Of a stretch of 51,790 nt of DNA, positions 31,541-40,202 are shown piece after piece. Under the pieces are notes generated by a model. The model made no database searches. It was given only the letters and a program-made list of their open reading frames with translations, and was not told the DNA's origin. The DNA comes from Nocardioides sp. REDSEA-S33_B3 (GTDB taxonomy: Bacteria > Actinomycetota > Actinomycetes > Propionibacteriales > Nocardioidaceae). Each line of letters opens with the position of its first letter. Positions within the stretch are counted from its first letter, which is position 1. The stretch covers positions 1-51,790 of the forward strand of contig LUPK01000056.1 of assembly GCA_001627335.1 (NCBI GenBank). The letters run 5' to 3'. The position numbers and the translations under genes are program-made.

Positions 31541-32179
31541 ATGCACACCCTGATCACGCGACCCTCCCGGGTCCTCGGCCTGTCCGCCGCCGCCCTCCTG
31601 CTGGTCGGCGGTCTCGCCGCCTGCGGCGAGGAGTCCGACTCCGGCACCGCCACGGACGGGACGTCCGCCTCCACCTCCGGCACGGCCACCACCGACGCGG
31701 CGTCCTCGCTCGTCGTCGGTGACCCCTGGGTCCGCGCCACCGCGGGCACCGAGGACACCTCGATGACCGCGGCCTTCATGACCATCGACAACACCGGTGA
31801 CGAGGACGTCACGCTGGTCGGCGCCTCGAGCGAGGTCGCCGGGATGGTCGAGATCCACGAGATGCTCATGGTCGACGGCGCGATGGCGATGCAGGCCATG
31901 GATGCCGGTCTGGTCATCGAGGCCGGCCGCGGCAAGCTCCTCGAGCCCGGCGGCTACCACGTCATGCTCATGGACGTGCAGACCGAGCTCGCCCCCGGTG
32001 ACGAGGTCGCGCTCACCCTCGAGTTCTCCGACGGCTCCACGGAGGAGCTCACCGTCCCGGTGAAGGAGTTCACCGAGGAGGAGGGGCACTACCACGAGCC
32101 CGGCACCGACGAGGACCACTCGCACGGTGACGACGACGAGACGGACTCCGACGAGGAGTCCTCGGACCACTCGCACTGA
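31541..32179 (+). CDS. PCuAC copper chaperone lipoprotein (ECuC-like)
   Basis: 212 residues. Lipoprotein signal with lipobox LAAC (Cys28), then a Ser/Thr linker and a PCuAC (DUF461) cupredoxin-like domain at about 55-175. The copper-site pattern H-x10-M ... H-x-M is present: IHEMLMVDGAMAMQAM followed by GGYHVMLMD. The C-terminal 35 residues are Glu/Asp/His-rich (YHEPGTDEDHSHGDDDE and a final SDHSH), an added metal-binding tail. Periplasmic-side Cu(I) chaperones of this type feed cytochrome c oxidase; in Streptomyces the homologue ECuC is encoded with the DyP peroxidase DtpA. The stop overlaps the next ATG by one base. Confidence 0.92.
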   Translation: MHTLITRPSRVLGLSAAALLLVGGLAACGEESDSGTATDGTSASTSGTATTDAASSLVVGDPWVRATAGTEDTSMTAAFMTIDNTGDEDVTLVGASSEVAGMVEIHEMLMVDGAMAMQAMDAGLVIEAGRGKLLEPGGYHVMLMDVQTELAPGDEVALTLEFSDGSTEELTVPVKEFTEEEGHYHEPGTDEDHSHGDDDETDSDEESSDHSH

Positions 32180-33411
32180 TGTCGGGCCCCAGCAGTCCTC
32201 GCCGGCCCATCAGCCGGATCAGTCGCCGGGGGCTCCTGGGCTACGCCGGCACGACCGGGCTCGGCGCCGCTGCCGGCGCCGGCCTGGTCGTGGCCGCGGG
32301 CGGGGACTCCCCCGCCCCGGCCGCGCCGGCCACGCAGGCACCCGGGGAGACCGTGTCCCCGTGGGGCTCGCACCAGCCCGGTGTCGCACAGCACCCACCC
32401 GCCGTCACCGAGGTCGTGGCCCTCGACCTGCTCGACGGCGTCGACCGCGAGGCCCTGGGCCGCCTGATGCGCGTGTGGACCGGGGACGTCGAGGCGCTCA
32501 CCGCGGGCCGCGGCGCCCCCGGCGATCCTGCCCCCTGGCTCTCGGCCCCTGCCGCCGACCTCACCATCACCGTGGGCGTCGGCCCCGGCGCTCTCGGCAC
32601 CGACCGCTTCGGTGAGGGACCGCCCGGCTTCGCCGAGGTGCCCGCGATGACCCACGACCGGCTCGAGGAGCGCTGGTCCGGCGGCGACCTGTGTGTCACG
32701 GTCGCCGGCCGCGACGGCACCACCGTCGCCCACGCCGTACGCCGCATGGTGGCCGACGCGGAGCCGTTCGCCCGCCTGCGGTGGCGACAGGTCGGCTCCT
32801 GGAACGGCACCGACCCCGAGGGGCGCCCGCAGACCGGGCGCAACCTGTTCGGCCAGGTCGACGGGTCGGGCAACCCCCGTCCCGGCACCGAGCTCTTCGA
32901 CAGCACCGTGTGGATCCGCGAGGGCCGCTGGGCCGGCGCCACCACCATGGTGCTGCGCCGGATCCGGATGGACCTCGACACCTGGGACGAGCTGACCCGC
33001 GACGAGCAGGAGCGCTCCGTGGGCCGACGGCTGACCGACGGCGCCCCGCTCACCGGCGGGGAGGAGCTCGACGACCTCGACCTGGCCGCCGAGTCCCAGG
33101 GCCGGCTGGTCGTGCCCCGCGACGCCCACTCGCGGCGCTCGCACCCGAGCCTGCACGGCGGCCGCCGGATCTTCCGCAAGGGCGCCAACTACACCCGGGA
33201 GGTCGACACGCCCCGCGGTGCGCGGGTGGAGAGCGGGCTGCTGTTCGCCAGCTACCAGGCGGACCTGAGCGACCAGTTCGTGCCGCTGCAGCGCTCCCTG
33301 GACGAGCTCGACCAGCTCAACGAGTGGACCACCGCGATCGGGTCGGCGGTCTTCGTGGTGCTACCCGGGTTCGAGGACGGCTCCTGGCTCGGGGAGTCGC
33401 TGCTCACCTGA
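32179..33411 (+). CDS. Tat-exported DyP-type heme peroxidase (DtpA/EfeB-like)
   Basis: 410 residues. Twin-arginine signal ISRRGLLGYAG (Arg16-Arg17) followed by an Ala/Gly hydrophobic stretch. DyP family features: GQVDGSGNP (GxxDG motif with the catalytic Asp), MVLRRIRMDLDTW (distal Arg), RDAHSRRSHPS (proximal heme His region) and GLLFASYQADLSDQFVPLQR. The folded heme enzyme is exported and acts outside the membrane. Coupling by TGATG to the PCuAC gene matches Streptomyces dtpA, where the peroxidase works in copper trafficking and radical-copper oxidase maturation; an EfeB-like role in iron handling is the alternative. No efeU/efeO genes are present here. Confidence 0.93.
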   Translation: MSGPSSPRRPISRISRRGLLGYAGTTGLGAAAGAGLVVAAGGDSPAPAAPATQAPGETVSPWGSHQPGVAQHPPAVTEVVALDLLDGVDREALGRLMRVWTGDVEALTAGRGAPGDPAPWLSAPAADLTITVGVGPGALGTDRFGEGPPGFAEVPAMTHDRLEERWSGGDLCVTVAGRDGTTVAHAVRRMVADAEPFARLRWRQVGSWNGTDPEGRPQTGRNLFGQVDGSGNPRPGTELFDSTVWIREGRWAGATTMVLRRIRMDLDTWDELTRDEQERSVGRRLTDGAPLTGGEELDDLDLAAESQGRLVVPRDAHSRRSHPSLHGGRRIFRKGANYTREVDTPRGARVESGLLFASYQADLSDQFVPLQRSLDELDQLNEWTTAIGSAVFVVLPGFEDGSWLGESLLT

Positions 33412-33450
33412 GCCCCGCTGCCGGCTGCGGCGGCGAGCTGGGGGCCGGGA

Positions 33451-34029
33451 CTACAGCGCGCCCGCACCGTCCAGCACGAGGAGCAGCCCGAACAGGGCGA
33501 AGAGCGCGGCAGCGCCGTACCGGATGGTGCGCTCGGGGAGCTGGCGGCCCAGCACGGCGCCCACGCCGATGGCCAGGGCGTCGGCGGCGACCATGCCGAC
33601 GGTGCTGCCGATCCAGGTGCCCAGCCAGCCCTCCTGGGTGGCCAGCGTGATGGTGGCGAGCATCGTCTTGTCGCCGAGCTCGGCGAGGAAGAACGCGACA
33701 CCGACCGCGACGATGGCCATGCCCGTGCTGCGGCGCGCCTTGTCGGCCTCCGCGTCGGTGAGCTCGTCGCCGCGCAGCGTCCACAGCGCGAAGCCGAGGA
33801 AGGCGACGCCGGCGACCACCGAGATCGCGCCCTGGTGGTCGGCGAACGTGTCGCCGACCCAGTAGCCGATCCCGACCGAGGCCAGGTGGACGAGCGCGGT
33901 CGCGACCGTGATGCCGATGAGCACGTCACGCGCGCGGTAGCGCGCGGCGAAGGTCATCGCCATCAGCTGGGACTTGTCGCCGAGCTCGGCGACGAAGATG
34001 ACCGCGGTGCTCAGCAGGAAGGCGTACAT
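33451..34029 (-). CDS. UPF0016/GDT1 family manganese exporter
   Basis: 192 residues, six hydrophobic segments in two mirrored halves, each opening with the family motif E-x-G-D-[KR]: FVAELGDKSQLMAM near the N-terminus and FLAELGDKTMLATI after a basic central loop (RGDELTDAEADKARR). Members (TMEM165, Gdt1, MneA) move Mn2+ or Ca2+ out of the cytosol. ATG 34029 has AGGA 8 nt upstream. A yybP-ykoY riboswitch directly precedes it, which strongly supports a manganese role. Convergent with the DyP gene. Confidence 0.95.
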   Translation of the reverse strand: MYAFLLSTAVIFVAELGDKSQLMAMTFAARYRARDVLIGITVATALVHLASVGIGYWVGDTFADHQGAISVVAGVAFLGFALWTLRGDELTDAEADKARRSTGMAIVAVGVAFFLAELGDKTMLATITLATQEGWLGTWIGSTVGMVAADALAIGVGAVLGRQLPERTIRYGAAALFALFGLLLVLDGAGAL

Positions 34030-34044
34030 CGAAGGTGTCCTCTC

Positions 34045-34219
34045 GTGCCCGGCCTCTGGGCGACCTGGGGACGCGCCTCCGGCCGGGCGCATCTGGGGTG
34101 CGTGATCCGGCCGAAAGTCTCGTCCGCCACCGGAGGTGGCCTGCCGTGCCGGGCGCCCGGCGGACCGGGCAGCCAGTGTGTCGACACGGCTGTTGGGGAC
34201 TACTCCCTCTCGTGGGCAC
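34045..34219 (-). promoter_or_regulatory. yybP-ykoY manganese riboswitch
   Basis: Reading the minus strand, the basal helix GTGCCC (34219-34214) pairs with GGGCAC (34050-34045). The 5' arm continues into the conserved GGGAGTAG, and the 3' arm contains GAGACTTTCGG, the two sequences that form the Mn2+/Mg2+ site in this family; GC-rich helices lie between and after them. The switch ends 15 nt before the exporter ATG, just before the Shine-Dalgarno. High Mn2+ should stabilise it and raise exporter expression. Confidence 0.87.
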
Positions 34220-34266
34220 CACCCTACAGGCCGCGGACCGCGGCGCACGCATGGGTGGCGCTCGGG

Positions 34267-34338
34267 TGGGCGCAGAGGGGATCGAACCCCCGACCACCTC
34301 GTTGTAAGCGAGGTGCTCTACCGCTGAGCTATACGCCC
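34267..34338 (-). tRNA. tRNA-Val (anticodon UAC)
   Basis: 72 nt, full cloverleaf: acceptor GGGCGTA pairs with TGCGCCC (one G-U), D arm GCTCAGCGGTAGAGC, anticodon stem CCTCG/CGAGG with loop CTTACAA (UAC), and T arm GGGGGTTCGATCCCC. Discriminator A. The 3' CCA is not encoded. It reads Val GUA/GUG codons. Confidence 0.97.
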
Positions 34339-34401
34339 GTGCGAGGCAGGACCCTACCGAGGGCGGGGCCCGGCCGCGGAAACGGCATGCCCCTGAAATG
34401 A

Positions 34402-34439
34402 GTCGAACCGCTGGCGTCTCGGGTCACCAGCGGTTCGAC
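34402..34439 (-). terminator. Hairpin terminator after ahpE
   Basis: Perfect 13-bp arms (34402-34414 and 34427-34439, core TCGAACCGCTGG) around a 12-nt loop. On the minus strand it is followed by TCATTTC. It stands between the ahpE stop and tRNA-Val and should end the acyl-CoA ligase-ahpE transcript. Confidence 0.75.
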
Positions 34440-34540
34440 GTCCCCTACCGTACGTGGTCGATCCGCGAAAACCCCGTGCTGCAAGGGAAAAACCCGGATC
34501 CGGTCCAGACCATCACGGCACCGGCCGCTGAGATGATGCC

Positions 34541-35005
34541 TCAGACGGCGTCGGCGAGCTGGCGCAGGTGCTCGTCCAGGTCGCGCCCCTCGGGCATCGC
34601 GTTGTGCACGGCCCACCGGATCGCCCCCTCGCGGTCCACGACGTAGGAGGAGCGGCGCGGGCAGCCGTTGCGCTCGTCGAAGACGTCGTAGGCGCGCGAG
34701 ACCTCCCCGTGCGGCCAGAAGTCCGAGAGCAGCGGGAAGTTCAGCCCGTCGGCGTCGGCGAACGCGCGCAGCGCGAACATCGGGTCGCACGAGATCGCCA
34801 GGACCTCGGTGTCGAAGGTCATGAAGTCCGCGAGCCTGTCACGGATGCCGGCCATCTCGCCGGTGCAGACGCCGGAGAAGGCGTAGGGGTAGAACAGCAT
34901 CGCCACCGCCTTGGTGCCGCGGTACGACGACAGCGACACGTCCTGGCCGAACTGGTCGCGCAGCGTGAAGTCCGGTGCGGGGTCGCCGATGCGCAGGCCG
35001 CTCAC
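34541..35005 (-). CDS. ahpE: AhpE-like peroxiredoxin
   Basis: 154 residues from GTG 35005, overlapping the stop of the upstream acyl-CoA ligase by 4 nt (GTGA). Thioredoxin-fold peroxiredoxin: APDFTLRDQFGQDVSLSSY, peroxidatic Cys47 in YPYAFSGVCTGE, FPLLSDFWPHGEVSRAYDV, and Arg117 after Cys115 (NGCPRRSSYVV). The pattern follows M. tuberculosis AhpE (Rv2238c), a one-Cys enzyme that reduces fatty-acid hydroperoxides and peroxynitrite. Coupling to a fatty acyl-CoA ligase fits protection against lipid peroxides. Cytosolic. Confidence 0.92.
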   Translation of the reverse strand: MSGLRIGDPAPDFTLRDQFGQDVSLSSYRGTKAVAMLFYPYAFSGVCTGEMAGIRDRLADFMTFDTEVLAISCDPMFALRAFADADGLNFPLLSDFWPHGEVSRAYDVFDERNGCPRRSSYVVDREGAIRWAVHNAMPEGRDLDEHLRQLADAV

Positions 35006-36621
35006 GCGTCGTCCCGCTGGCTCAGCTCGCGCTTGAGCACCTTGCCGGTGGCGTTGCGGGGCAGCTCGTCGAGGAAGACCACGTCGCGCGGCACCTTGTA
35101 GCGCGCGAGGTTCTCCTTCACCCACCCCTTGACGCCCTCCTCGTCGAGCGAGGAGCCCTCACGACGCACCACGAAGGCGCGCAGCCGCTGGCCGAACTCG
35201 TCGTCCTCGACGCCGACCGCGGCCACCTCGACCACTTCGTCGTGGCGGGCGATGCAGTCCTCGACCTCCTTGGGGAAGACGTTCTCACCGCCGGAGACGA
35301 TCATCTCGTCGTCGCGCCCCTCGACGTAGAGCCGGCCGTCCTCGCGGAACCGCCCGACATCGCCGGTCGACATCAGCCCGTCGACGACCTCCTTGCTGCC
35401 ACCGCCGGTGTAGCCCTCGAAGAGCAGGCCGTTGCCGACGAAGATCCGCCCCGGCTCGCCGTCGGGGACCGGGCATCCCTGGTCGTCGAGGATCTTCACG
35501 ACGGTGGCGTACGGCGGGCGCCCGGCCGTCGACGGCGACTCCCGCAGGTCGCGCGGGCCGGCCACGGCCGCGTAGGCGACCTCGGTCGAGCCGTAGGTGG
35601 AGTACAGGTTGTCGCCGAAGCGGTCCATCCACGTCAGCGCCAGCTCGCCGGGCAGCGCGGACCCCGAGGAGGCGACGACCTCCACGCGGGACAGGTCGTA
35701 GCGGTCGAGCACCTCGGCGGGCAGCGCCAGGATGCGCTGCAGCATGACGGGGATGACCACGATCGACTCGCAGCGCTCGTCCTGGACGGTGCGCAGGCAC
35801 TCCTCGGGGTCGAAGCGCCGACGCAGCACCAGCGTCGAGCCGAGCAGCATGCCCAGCGCCATGTGGCCGAAGCCCCAGGTGTGGAACAGCGGCGCGGCCA
35901 CGTGGGTGCGCCAGCCGGCGTGCAGCGGCATCAGCGAGAGCAGCGAGACCGCCGCGTCGACACCGGCCTCCGAGCGGGGTGCGCCCTTCGGCGTACCGGT
36001 GGTGCCGGAGGTGAGGATGATGATCCGGCCGTGGCGGCCGGGCGCGGAGAGGTCGCCGGCGTCGTGGTCGGCGATCAGGCCGTCGAGGGTGGGCAGCGTC
36101 GGCGCGTCGTCGTCGCACCAGCCCAGGACCGTGACGGGAACGTCGATGCCCTCCAGGAGGCCGCTGAACTCCTCGTCGAGCACGAGGGCCTCCGGGCGGT
36201 CGCGCTCGAGCAGCTCGCGCAGCTGGGGACCGGAGAACGCGGTGTTGAGGTAGAGGACGTCGGCGCCCAGCTTGGCCGTGGCGATCGAGGTCTCCACGAA
36301 CCCGCGGTGGTTGCGGCACATCACCGCGACCGCGTCGCCCTCGCCGACACCCTGGGCGGCCAGGCCACGGGCCAGGGCGTTGGAGCGGCGGTGCAGCTCG
36401 CCCCAGGTCAGCTGGCCGCGCTCGTCGATGATGCCGACCGCGTCGGGGTGACGGATCGCCAGCGAGGCGAACCCACCGGCCGGGCCTGTCCCCCACTCGC
36501 GCAGCATCAGCCCGAGCCGGGCGAGCACCGCCGGGGAGTAGGGCCGGATGACCCCGGCCTTCCCCAGCACCTTCACGCTGGTGGCGGCAGCACCGACACC
36601 CTGGACGACCTTGGAGAGCAC
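35002..36621 (-). CDS. Long-chain fatty acyl-CoA ligase (FadD12-like)
   Basis: 539 residues from GTG 36621. ANL motifs: P-loop IIILTSGTTGTPKGAPR, APLFHTWGFGHMALGM, SSGSALPGELALTWMDRFGD, YSTYGSTEVAYAAVAGPRDL, GLMSTGDVGRFREDGRLYVE, GRDDEMIVSGGENVFPKEVE and the closing PRNATGKVLKREL (catalytic Lys). The N-terminal 30 residues include a hydrophobic, possibly amphipathic stretch. It makes fatty acyl-CoA for lipid use. A minus-strand TAGTCT (36634-36629) ends 7 nt before the start, so it is likely leaderless. Coupled to ahpE. Confidence 0.92.
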   Translation of the reverse strand: MLSKVVQGVGAAATSVKVLGKAGVIRPYSPAVLARLGLMLREWGTGPAGGFASLAIRHPDAVGIIDERGQLTWGELHRRSNALARGLAAQGVGEGDAVAVMCRNHRGFVETSIATAKLGADVLYLNTAFSGPQLRELLERDRPEALVLDEEFSGLLEGIDVPVTVLGWCDDDAPTLPTLDGLIADHDAGDLSAPGRHGRIIILTSGTTGTPKGAPRSEAGVDAAVSLLSLMPLHAGWRTHVAAPLFHTWGFGHMALGMLLGSTLVLRRRFDPEECLRTVQDERCESIVVIPVMLQRILALPAEVLDRYDLSRVEVVASSGSALPGELALTWMDRFGDNLYSTYGSTEVAYAAVAGPRDLRESPSTAGRPPYATVVKILDDQGCPVPDGEPGRIFVGNGLLFEGYTGGGSKEVVDGLMSTGDVGRFREDGRLYVEGRDDEMIVSGGENVFPKEVEDCIARHDEVVEVAAVGVEDDEFGQRLRAFVVRREGSSLDEEGVKGWVKENLARYKVPRDVVFLDELPRNATGKVLKRELSQRDDA

Positions 36622-36628
36622 GCCCGGG

Positions 36629-36634
36629 AGACTA
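36629..36634 (-). promoter_or_regulatory. Leaderless -10 element (TAGTCT) of the acyl-CoA ligase-ahpE operon
   Basis: TAGTCT on the minus strand ends 7 nt before GTG 36621. It lies in the 16-bp gap after the DUF3052 stop codon. Confidence 0.55.
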
Positions 36635-36637
36635 GCG

Positions 36638-37078
36638 TCAGGCAGGGGTCTTGGGAGCCACCAGGCGGGTGGCCGCCCAGTCCTTGGAGACCGTCGCGGT
36701 GGTCGTCTGCGACAGACCGGCGATCGGTGCGGCCTCGGCGACCACGGAGGCGTCGACGCTGTTGGGGCGTCCGACCTTCGGGGTCAGCAGCCAGATGGAC
36801 CCGCCGCCGACCAGGTCGGTGAGCGCGTCGACGAGGCCGTCGACCAGGTCGCCGTCCTCCTCGCGCCACCACAGCAGGACGGCGTCCACGACGTTGCCGT
36901 AGTCGCCGTCGACCATGTCGGCGTCGATGGCGTCCTCGACGGCCACGCGGAGCTCGTCATCGGTGTCGGAGTCCCAGCCCAGCTCCTGCACGACCATGCC
37001 TTGGCTCAGTCCGAGCCGGTCCGCCACGTCGTTCGCAGGGCCTGTCTGGGTGGACCCGCCACCCGCGGTCGAGCTCAC
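36638..37078 (-). CDS. DUF3052 family protein
   Basis: 146 residues from GTG 37078, with GAGGAGG 5 nt upstream. Conserved DUF3052 blocks: DVADRLGLSQGMVVQELGWD, DAIDADMVDGDYGNVVDAVL, LLWWREEDGDLVDGLVDALT and WLLTPKVGRPNSVDASVVAEAAPIAGL written here in part. Acidic, soluble, no known catalytic motif. In actinobacteria it is almost always next to aceE, here divergent by 223 bp, which hints at a shared regulatory theme, though its function is unknown. Confidence 0.9.
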   Translation of the reverse strand: MSSTAGGGSTQTGPANDVADRLGLSQGMVVQELGWDSDTDDELRVAVEDAIDADMVDGDYGNVVDAVLLWWREEDGDLVDGLVDALTDLVGGGSIWLLTPKVGRPNSVDASVVAEAAPIAGLSQTTTATVSKDWAATRLVAPKTPA

Positions 37079-37259
37079 CAGCGCCTCCTCGTATCCCCGG
37101 CCGTCCGGTGGCCGCGTCAGTCGGTTGTCGACCCGACGACGTCTGATGACGCCGGATCGTGGGTGCTAGTCCACCGGACTCCCGGGCCTTCCGCAACCTC
37201 TTCCCCACATCTGCGCACCGCTCAGCGGACGTCCGCGCACCGCCTGCGTGACTACTCAC

Positions 37260-37295
37260 GGGTAAATACCCTTACCCCCAGGTGCGTGCCACGAT
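37260..37295 (+). promoter_or_regulatory. aceE promoter region with small palindrome
   Basis: The 223-bp DUF3052-aceE intergenic region holds GGGTA-AA-TACCC (37260-37271), a small inverted repeat that may be an operator, and CACGAT (37290-37295), which ends 6 nt before GTG 37302 and may be the leaderless -10. Two copies of GCGCACCGC (37213 and 37235) lie further upstream. Which regulator acts is unknown. Confidence 0.4.
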
Positions 37296-37301
37296 GGCCG
37301 G

Positions 37302-40094
37302 GTGACAGACGACTCATCCACCGTTCCTGGCACCCGCACCGGCAGCACCCCGTCGGTCATCCACGAGGGCCTGCCCACGCAGCTGCCGGACATCGACCCC
37401 GACGAGACCGCCGACTGGATCGCCTCCTTCGACGCGATGCTCGACGAGCGCGGTCGGGACCGGGCGCGCTACGTCATGCTGCGCCTGCTCGAGCGGGCGC
37501 GCGAGACCCAGGTCGGCGTGCCCGCGCTGCGCAGCACCGACTACATCAACACCATCCCGCCCGAGCGGGAGCCGTGGTTCCCCGGCGACTACGAGGTCGA
37601 GCAGCGCATCCGCGCCTTCCTCCGCTGGAACGCCGCGGTCATGGTCTCCAGCGCCAACCGCAAGGGCCTCGAGGTCGGCGGCCACATCGCCACCTACCAG
37701 TCCTCGGCGAGCCTCTACGAGGTCGGCTTCAACCACTTCTTCCGCGGCAAGGACCACGAGGGCGGCGGCGACCAGGTCTTCATCCAGGGCCACGCCTCCC
37801 CCGGCATCTACGCCCGCGCCTTCCTCGAGGGCCGCCTCACCGAGGAGCAGCTCTACCGGTTCCGCCAGGAGGTCCAGCACGGCCGGGGCGCCGGCCTGTC
37901 GTCGTACCCCCACCCGCGCCTGATGCCGGAGTTCTGGGAGTTCCCGACCGTCTCGATGGGCCTGACCGCGATCAACTCGATCTACCAGGCCCGGTTCAAC
38001 CGCTACATGCACAACCGCGGCATCAAGGACACCTCGCAGCAGAACGTCTACGCCTTCCTCGGCGACGGCGAGATGGCCGAGCCGGAGTCGCTGGGCGCCA
38101 TCCGGGTCGCGGCCCGCGAGGAGCTGGACAACCTCACCTGGGTGGTCAACTGCAACCTCCAGCAGCTCGACGGCCCGGTGACCGGCAACGGCAAGATCAT
38201 CCAGGAGCTGGAGTCGAACTTCCGCGGCGCCGGCTGGAACGTCATCAAGGTCATCTGGGGCCAGGGCTGGGACGACCTGCTCGCCCGCGACGTCGACGGC
38301 GTGCTCGTCAACAAGATGAACTCCACCCCCGACGGCGCGTTCCAGACCTACTCGGTCGAGGACGGCGCCTACGTCCGGGAGAACTTCTTCGGCTCCGACC
38401 CGCGGCTGCGCAAGATGGTCGAGCACATGAGCGACACCCAGATCCAGAAGCTGCCGCGCGGTGGCCACGACTACCGCAAGGTGTACGCCGCCTTCGACGC
38501 CGCCGCCAAGCACCGCGGCCAGCCCACGGTGATCCTGGCCAAGACGGTCAAGGGGTGGACGATCGACGCCCTCGAGGGCAAGAACGCCACCCACCAGATG
38601 AAGAAGCTGACCCCGGACGACCTGAAGAAGTTCCGGGACCGCCTCTACCTCCCGATCTCCGACCGCGACCTCGAGCGGTCCTACGAGGAGACCGGTGCCG
38701 CGCCGTTCTTCCACCCTGGCGAGAACTCCCCCGAGATGGAGTACATGCGCCACCGGCGCGAGGAGCTCGGCGGCTCGCTGCCCAAGCGCGTCGTCCGCGC
38801 CAAGCCCCTCACGCTGCCCGAGGACAAGGTCTACGACGAGCTGAAGAAGGGCTCGGGCAAGAACTCCGTGGCCACCACCATGGCCGTGGTGCGCCTGCTC
38901 AAGGACTGGATGCGCGACCCGGGCATCGGCAAGCGGATCGTCCCGATCGCCCCCGACGAGTACCGCACCTTCGGCATGGACTCGATGTTCCCGAGCGCGA
39001 AGGTCTACAACCCCCAGGGCCAGCGCTACGAGTCCGTGGACCGCAAGCTGCTGCTGAAGTACACCGAGTCCGAGCAGGGACAGCTCCTGCACGAGGGCAT
39101 CTCCGAGGCCGGCGCGATGGCCTCGGCGACGGCCGCGGGGTCGGCGTACTCCACGCACGGCGAGCCGATGATCCCCTTCTACATCTTCTACTCGATGTTC
39201 GGCTTCCAGCGCACCGGTGACTCGGTCTGGGCGATGGCCGACCAGCTCGCGCGTGGCTTCCTCATCGGCGCCACCGCGGGCCGCACCACGCTGACCGGCG
39301 AGGGGCTCCAGCACGCCGACGGCCACTCGCCGCTGCTCGCGGCGACCAACCCGGCCGTCGTGCACTACGACCCGGCCTTCGCCTACGAGATCACCCACAT
39401 CATGAAGTCGGGGCTCGAGCGGATGTACGGCACCTCCGAGGAGCACCCGCTCGGCGAGGACGTCATCTACTACCTCACCGTCTACAACGAGCCGGTCCCC
39501 CAGCCCGCGCAGCCCGAGGACGTGGACGTCGAGGGGATCCTCAAGGGGATCCACCGGGTGTCGACCGCCTCCGGCGACGGGCCGCGGGTCCAGCTGATGG
39601 CCTCCGGCGTCGGCTTCCCGTGGGTCGACCGCGCCGCGACGATGCTCGCCGAGGACTGGGGCGTGCAGGCCGACACCTGGTCGGTGACGTCCTGGAACGA
39701 GCTGGCCCGCGACGCCCTGGCCGCCGAGGAGTGGAACCTCCTGCACCCCGGCGACACCCCGCGCACGGCGTACGTCGCCGACACCCTGGCGGTGGCCGAC
39801 GGCCCCTTCGTGGCGGTGTCGGACTACATGTCCGCGGTGCCGATGCAGATCGCGCGCTGGGTGCCCGGCGACTACTGCGTGCTCGGCGCGGACGGCTTCG
39901 GCTTCGCCGACACCCGGCCGGCGGCGCGGCGCTTCTTCCACATCGACGCCGAGTCGGTCGTGGTGCGCAGCCTGCAGGCGCTCGCCGACGCCGGGGAGAT
40001 CGACCCCGGCCTCGTGCAGAAGGCCTTCGACCGCTACAAGATCGACGACCCCACCGCCACCAAGGGCGTCAAGCAGGAGGGCGGGGACGCGTAG
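37302..40094 (+). CDS. aceE: Pyruvate dehydrogenase E1 component (homodimeric AceE)
   Basis: 930 residues from GTG 37302. Converts pyruvate to acetyl groups for the E2 lipoyl domain in the pyruvate dehydrogenase complex; thiamine diphosphate and Mg2+ dependent. Landmarks: early [60 protein letters not shown], the TPP motif [17 protein letters not shown] running to [49 protein letters not shown], the middle domain [18 protein letters not shown] with the catalytic Glu region, and [13 protein letters not shown]. This is the alpha2 type fused in one chain, full length. It commonly works with a shared E2/E3 in actinobacteria. Upstream of the fatty-acid synthase cluster that consumes its product. 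Confidence 0.97.
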   Translation: MTDDSSTVPGTRTGSTPSVIHEGLPTQLPDIDPDETADWIASFDAMLDERGRDRARYVMLRLLERARETQVGVPALRSTDYINTIPPEREPWFPGDYEVEQRIRAFLRWNAAVMVSSANRKGLEVGGHIATYQSSASLYEVGFNHFFRGKDHEGGGDQVFIQGHASPGIYARAFLEGRLTEEQLYRFRQEVQHGRGAGLSSYPHPRLMPEFWEFPTVSMGLTAINSIYQARFNRYMHNRGIKDTSQQNVYAFLGDGEMAEPESLGAIRVAAREELDNLTWVVNCNLQQLDGPVTGNGKIIQELESNFRGAGWNVIKVIWGQGWDDLLARDVDGVLVNKMNSTPDGAFQTYSVEDGAYVRENFFGSDPRLRKMVEHMSDTQIQKLPRGGHDYRKVYAAFDAAAKHRGQPTVILAKTVKGWTIDALEGKNATHQMKKLTPDDLKKFRDRLYLPISDRDLERSYEETGAAPFFHPGENSPEMEYMRHRREELGGSLPKRVVRAKPLTLPEDKVYDELKKGSGKNSVATTMAVVRLLKDWMRDPGIGKRIVPIAPDEYRTFGMDSMFPSAKVYNPQGQRYESVDRKLLLKYTESEQGQLLHEGISEAGAMASATAAGSAYSTHGEPMIPFYIFYSMFGFQRTGDSVWAMADQLARGFLIGATAGRTTLTGEGLQHADGHSPLLAATNPAVVHYDPAFAYEITHIMKSGLERMYGTSEEHPLGEDVIYYLTVYNEPVPQPAQPEDVDVEGILKGIHRVSTASGDGPRVQLMASGVGFPWVDRAATMLAEDWGVQADTWSVTSWNELARDALAAEEWNLLHPGDTPRTAYVADTLAVADGPFVAVSDYMSAVPMQIARWVPGDYCVLGADGFGFADTRPAARRFFHIDAESVVVRSLQALADAGEIDPGLVQKAFDRYKIDDPTATKGVKQEGGDA

Positions 40095-40183
40095 GGGTCT
40101 CGAGGCTCCTCGCTGGCGCTCGTCGCACCTCGACCACCGGTGATCCGCTGGTCGAGGTGCAAGCGCAGCGAGCCACGAGACCC
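40095..40183. repeat. Long imperfect palindrome, probable dispersed intergenic repeat
   Basis: The left arm runs from GGGTCTCGAGGCTC through GCACCTCGACCAC (40095-40137). The right arm is its imperfect complement (about 40148-40183: CTGGTCGAGGTGC to GAGCCACGAGACCC), with small indels and a 10-nt loop. It starts at the last base of the aceE stop and fills the gap to the convergent hydrolase gene. I recall similar GGTCTCGAGGCTC-type palindromes in many intergenic regions of Nocardioides; here it may also end both transcripts. Confidence 0.7.
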
Positions 40184-40202
40184 GGAGAGGCGGAGAGCAG
40201 CC

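Noticed and set aside
34267..34338. tRNA-Val as an integration site
   Set aside because: No duplicated tRNA 3' end, integrase or mobile genes are visible on either side.
34402..34439. Hairpin near tRNA-Val as a T-box or small RNA
   Set aside because: It has only a single stem-loop and lies just after the ahpE stop; a terminator explains it better.
37314..39941. 875-codon open frame on the minus strand
   Set aside because: Exact antisense of aceE; the sequence is repetitive Val/Gly/His/Arg with no homology pattern. Shadow frame.
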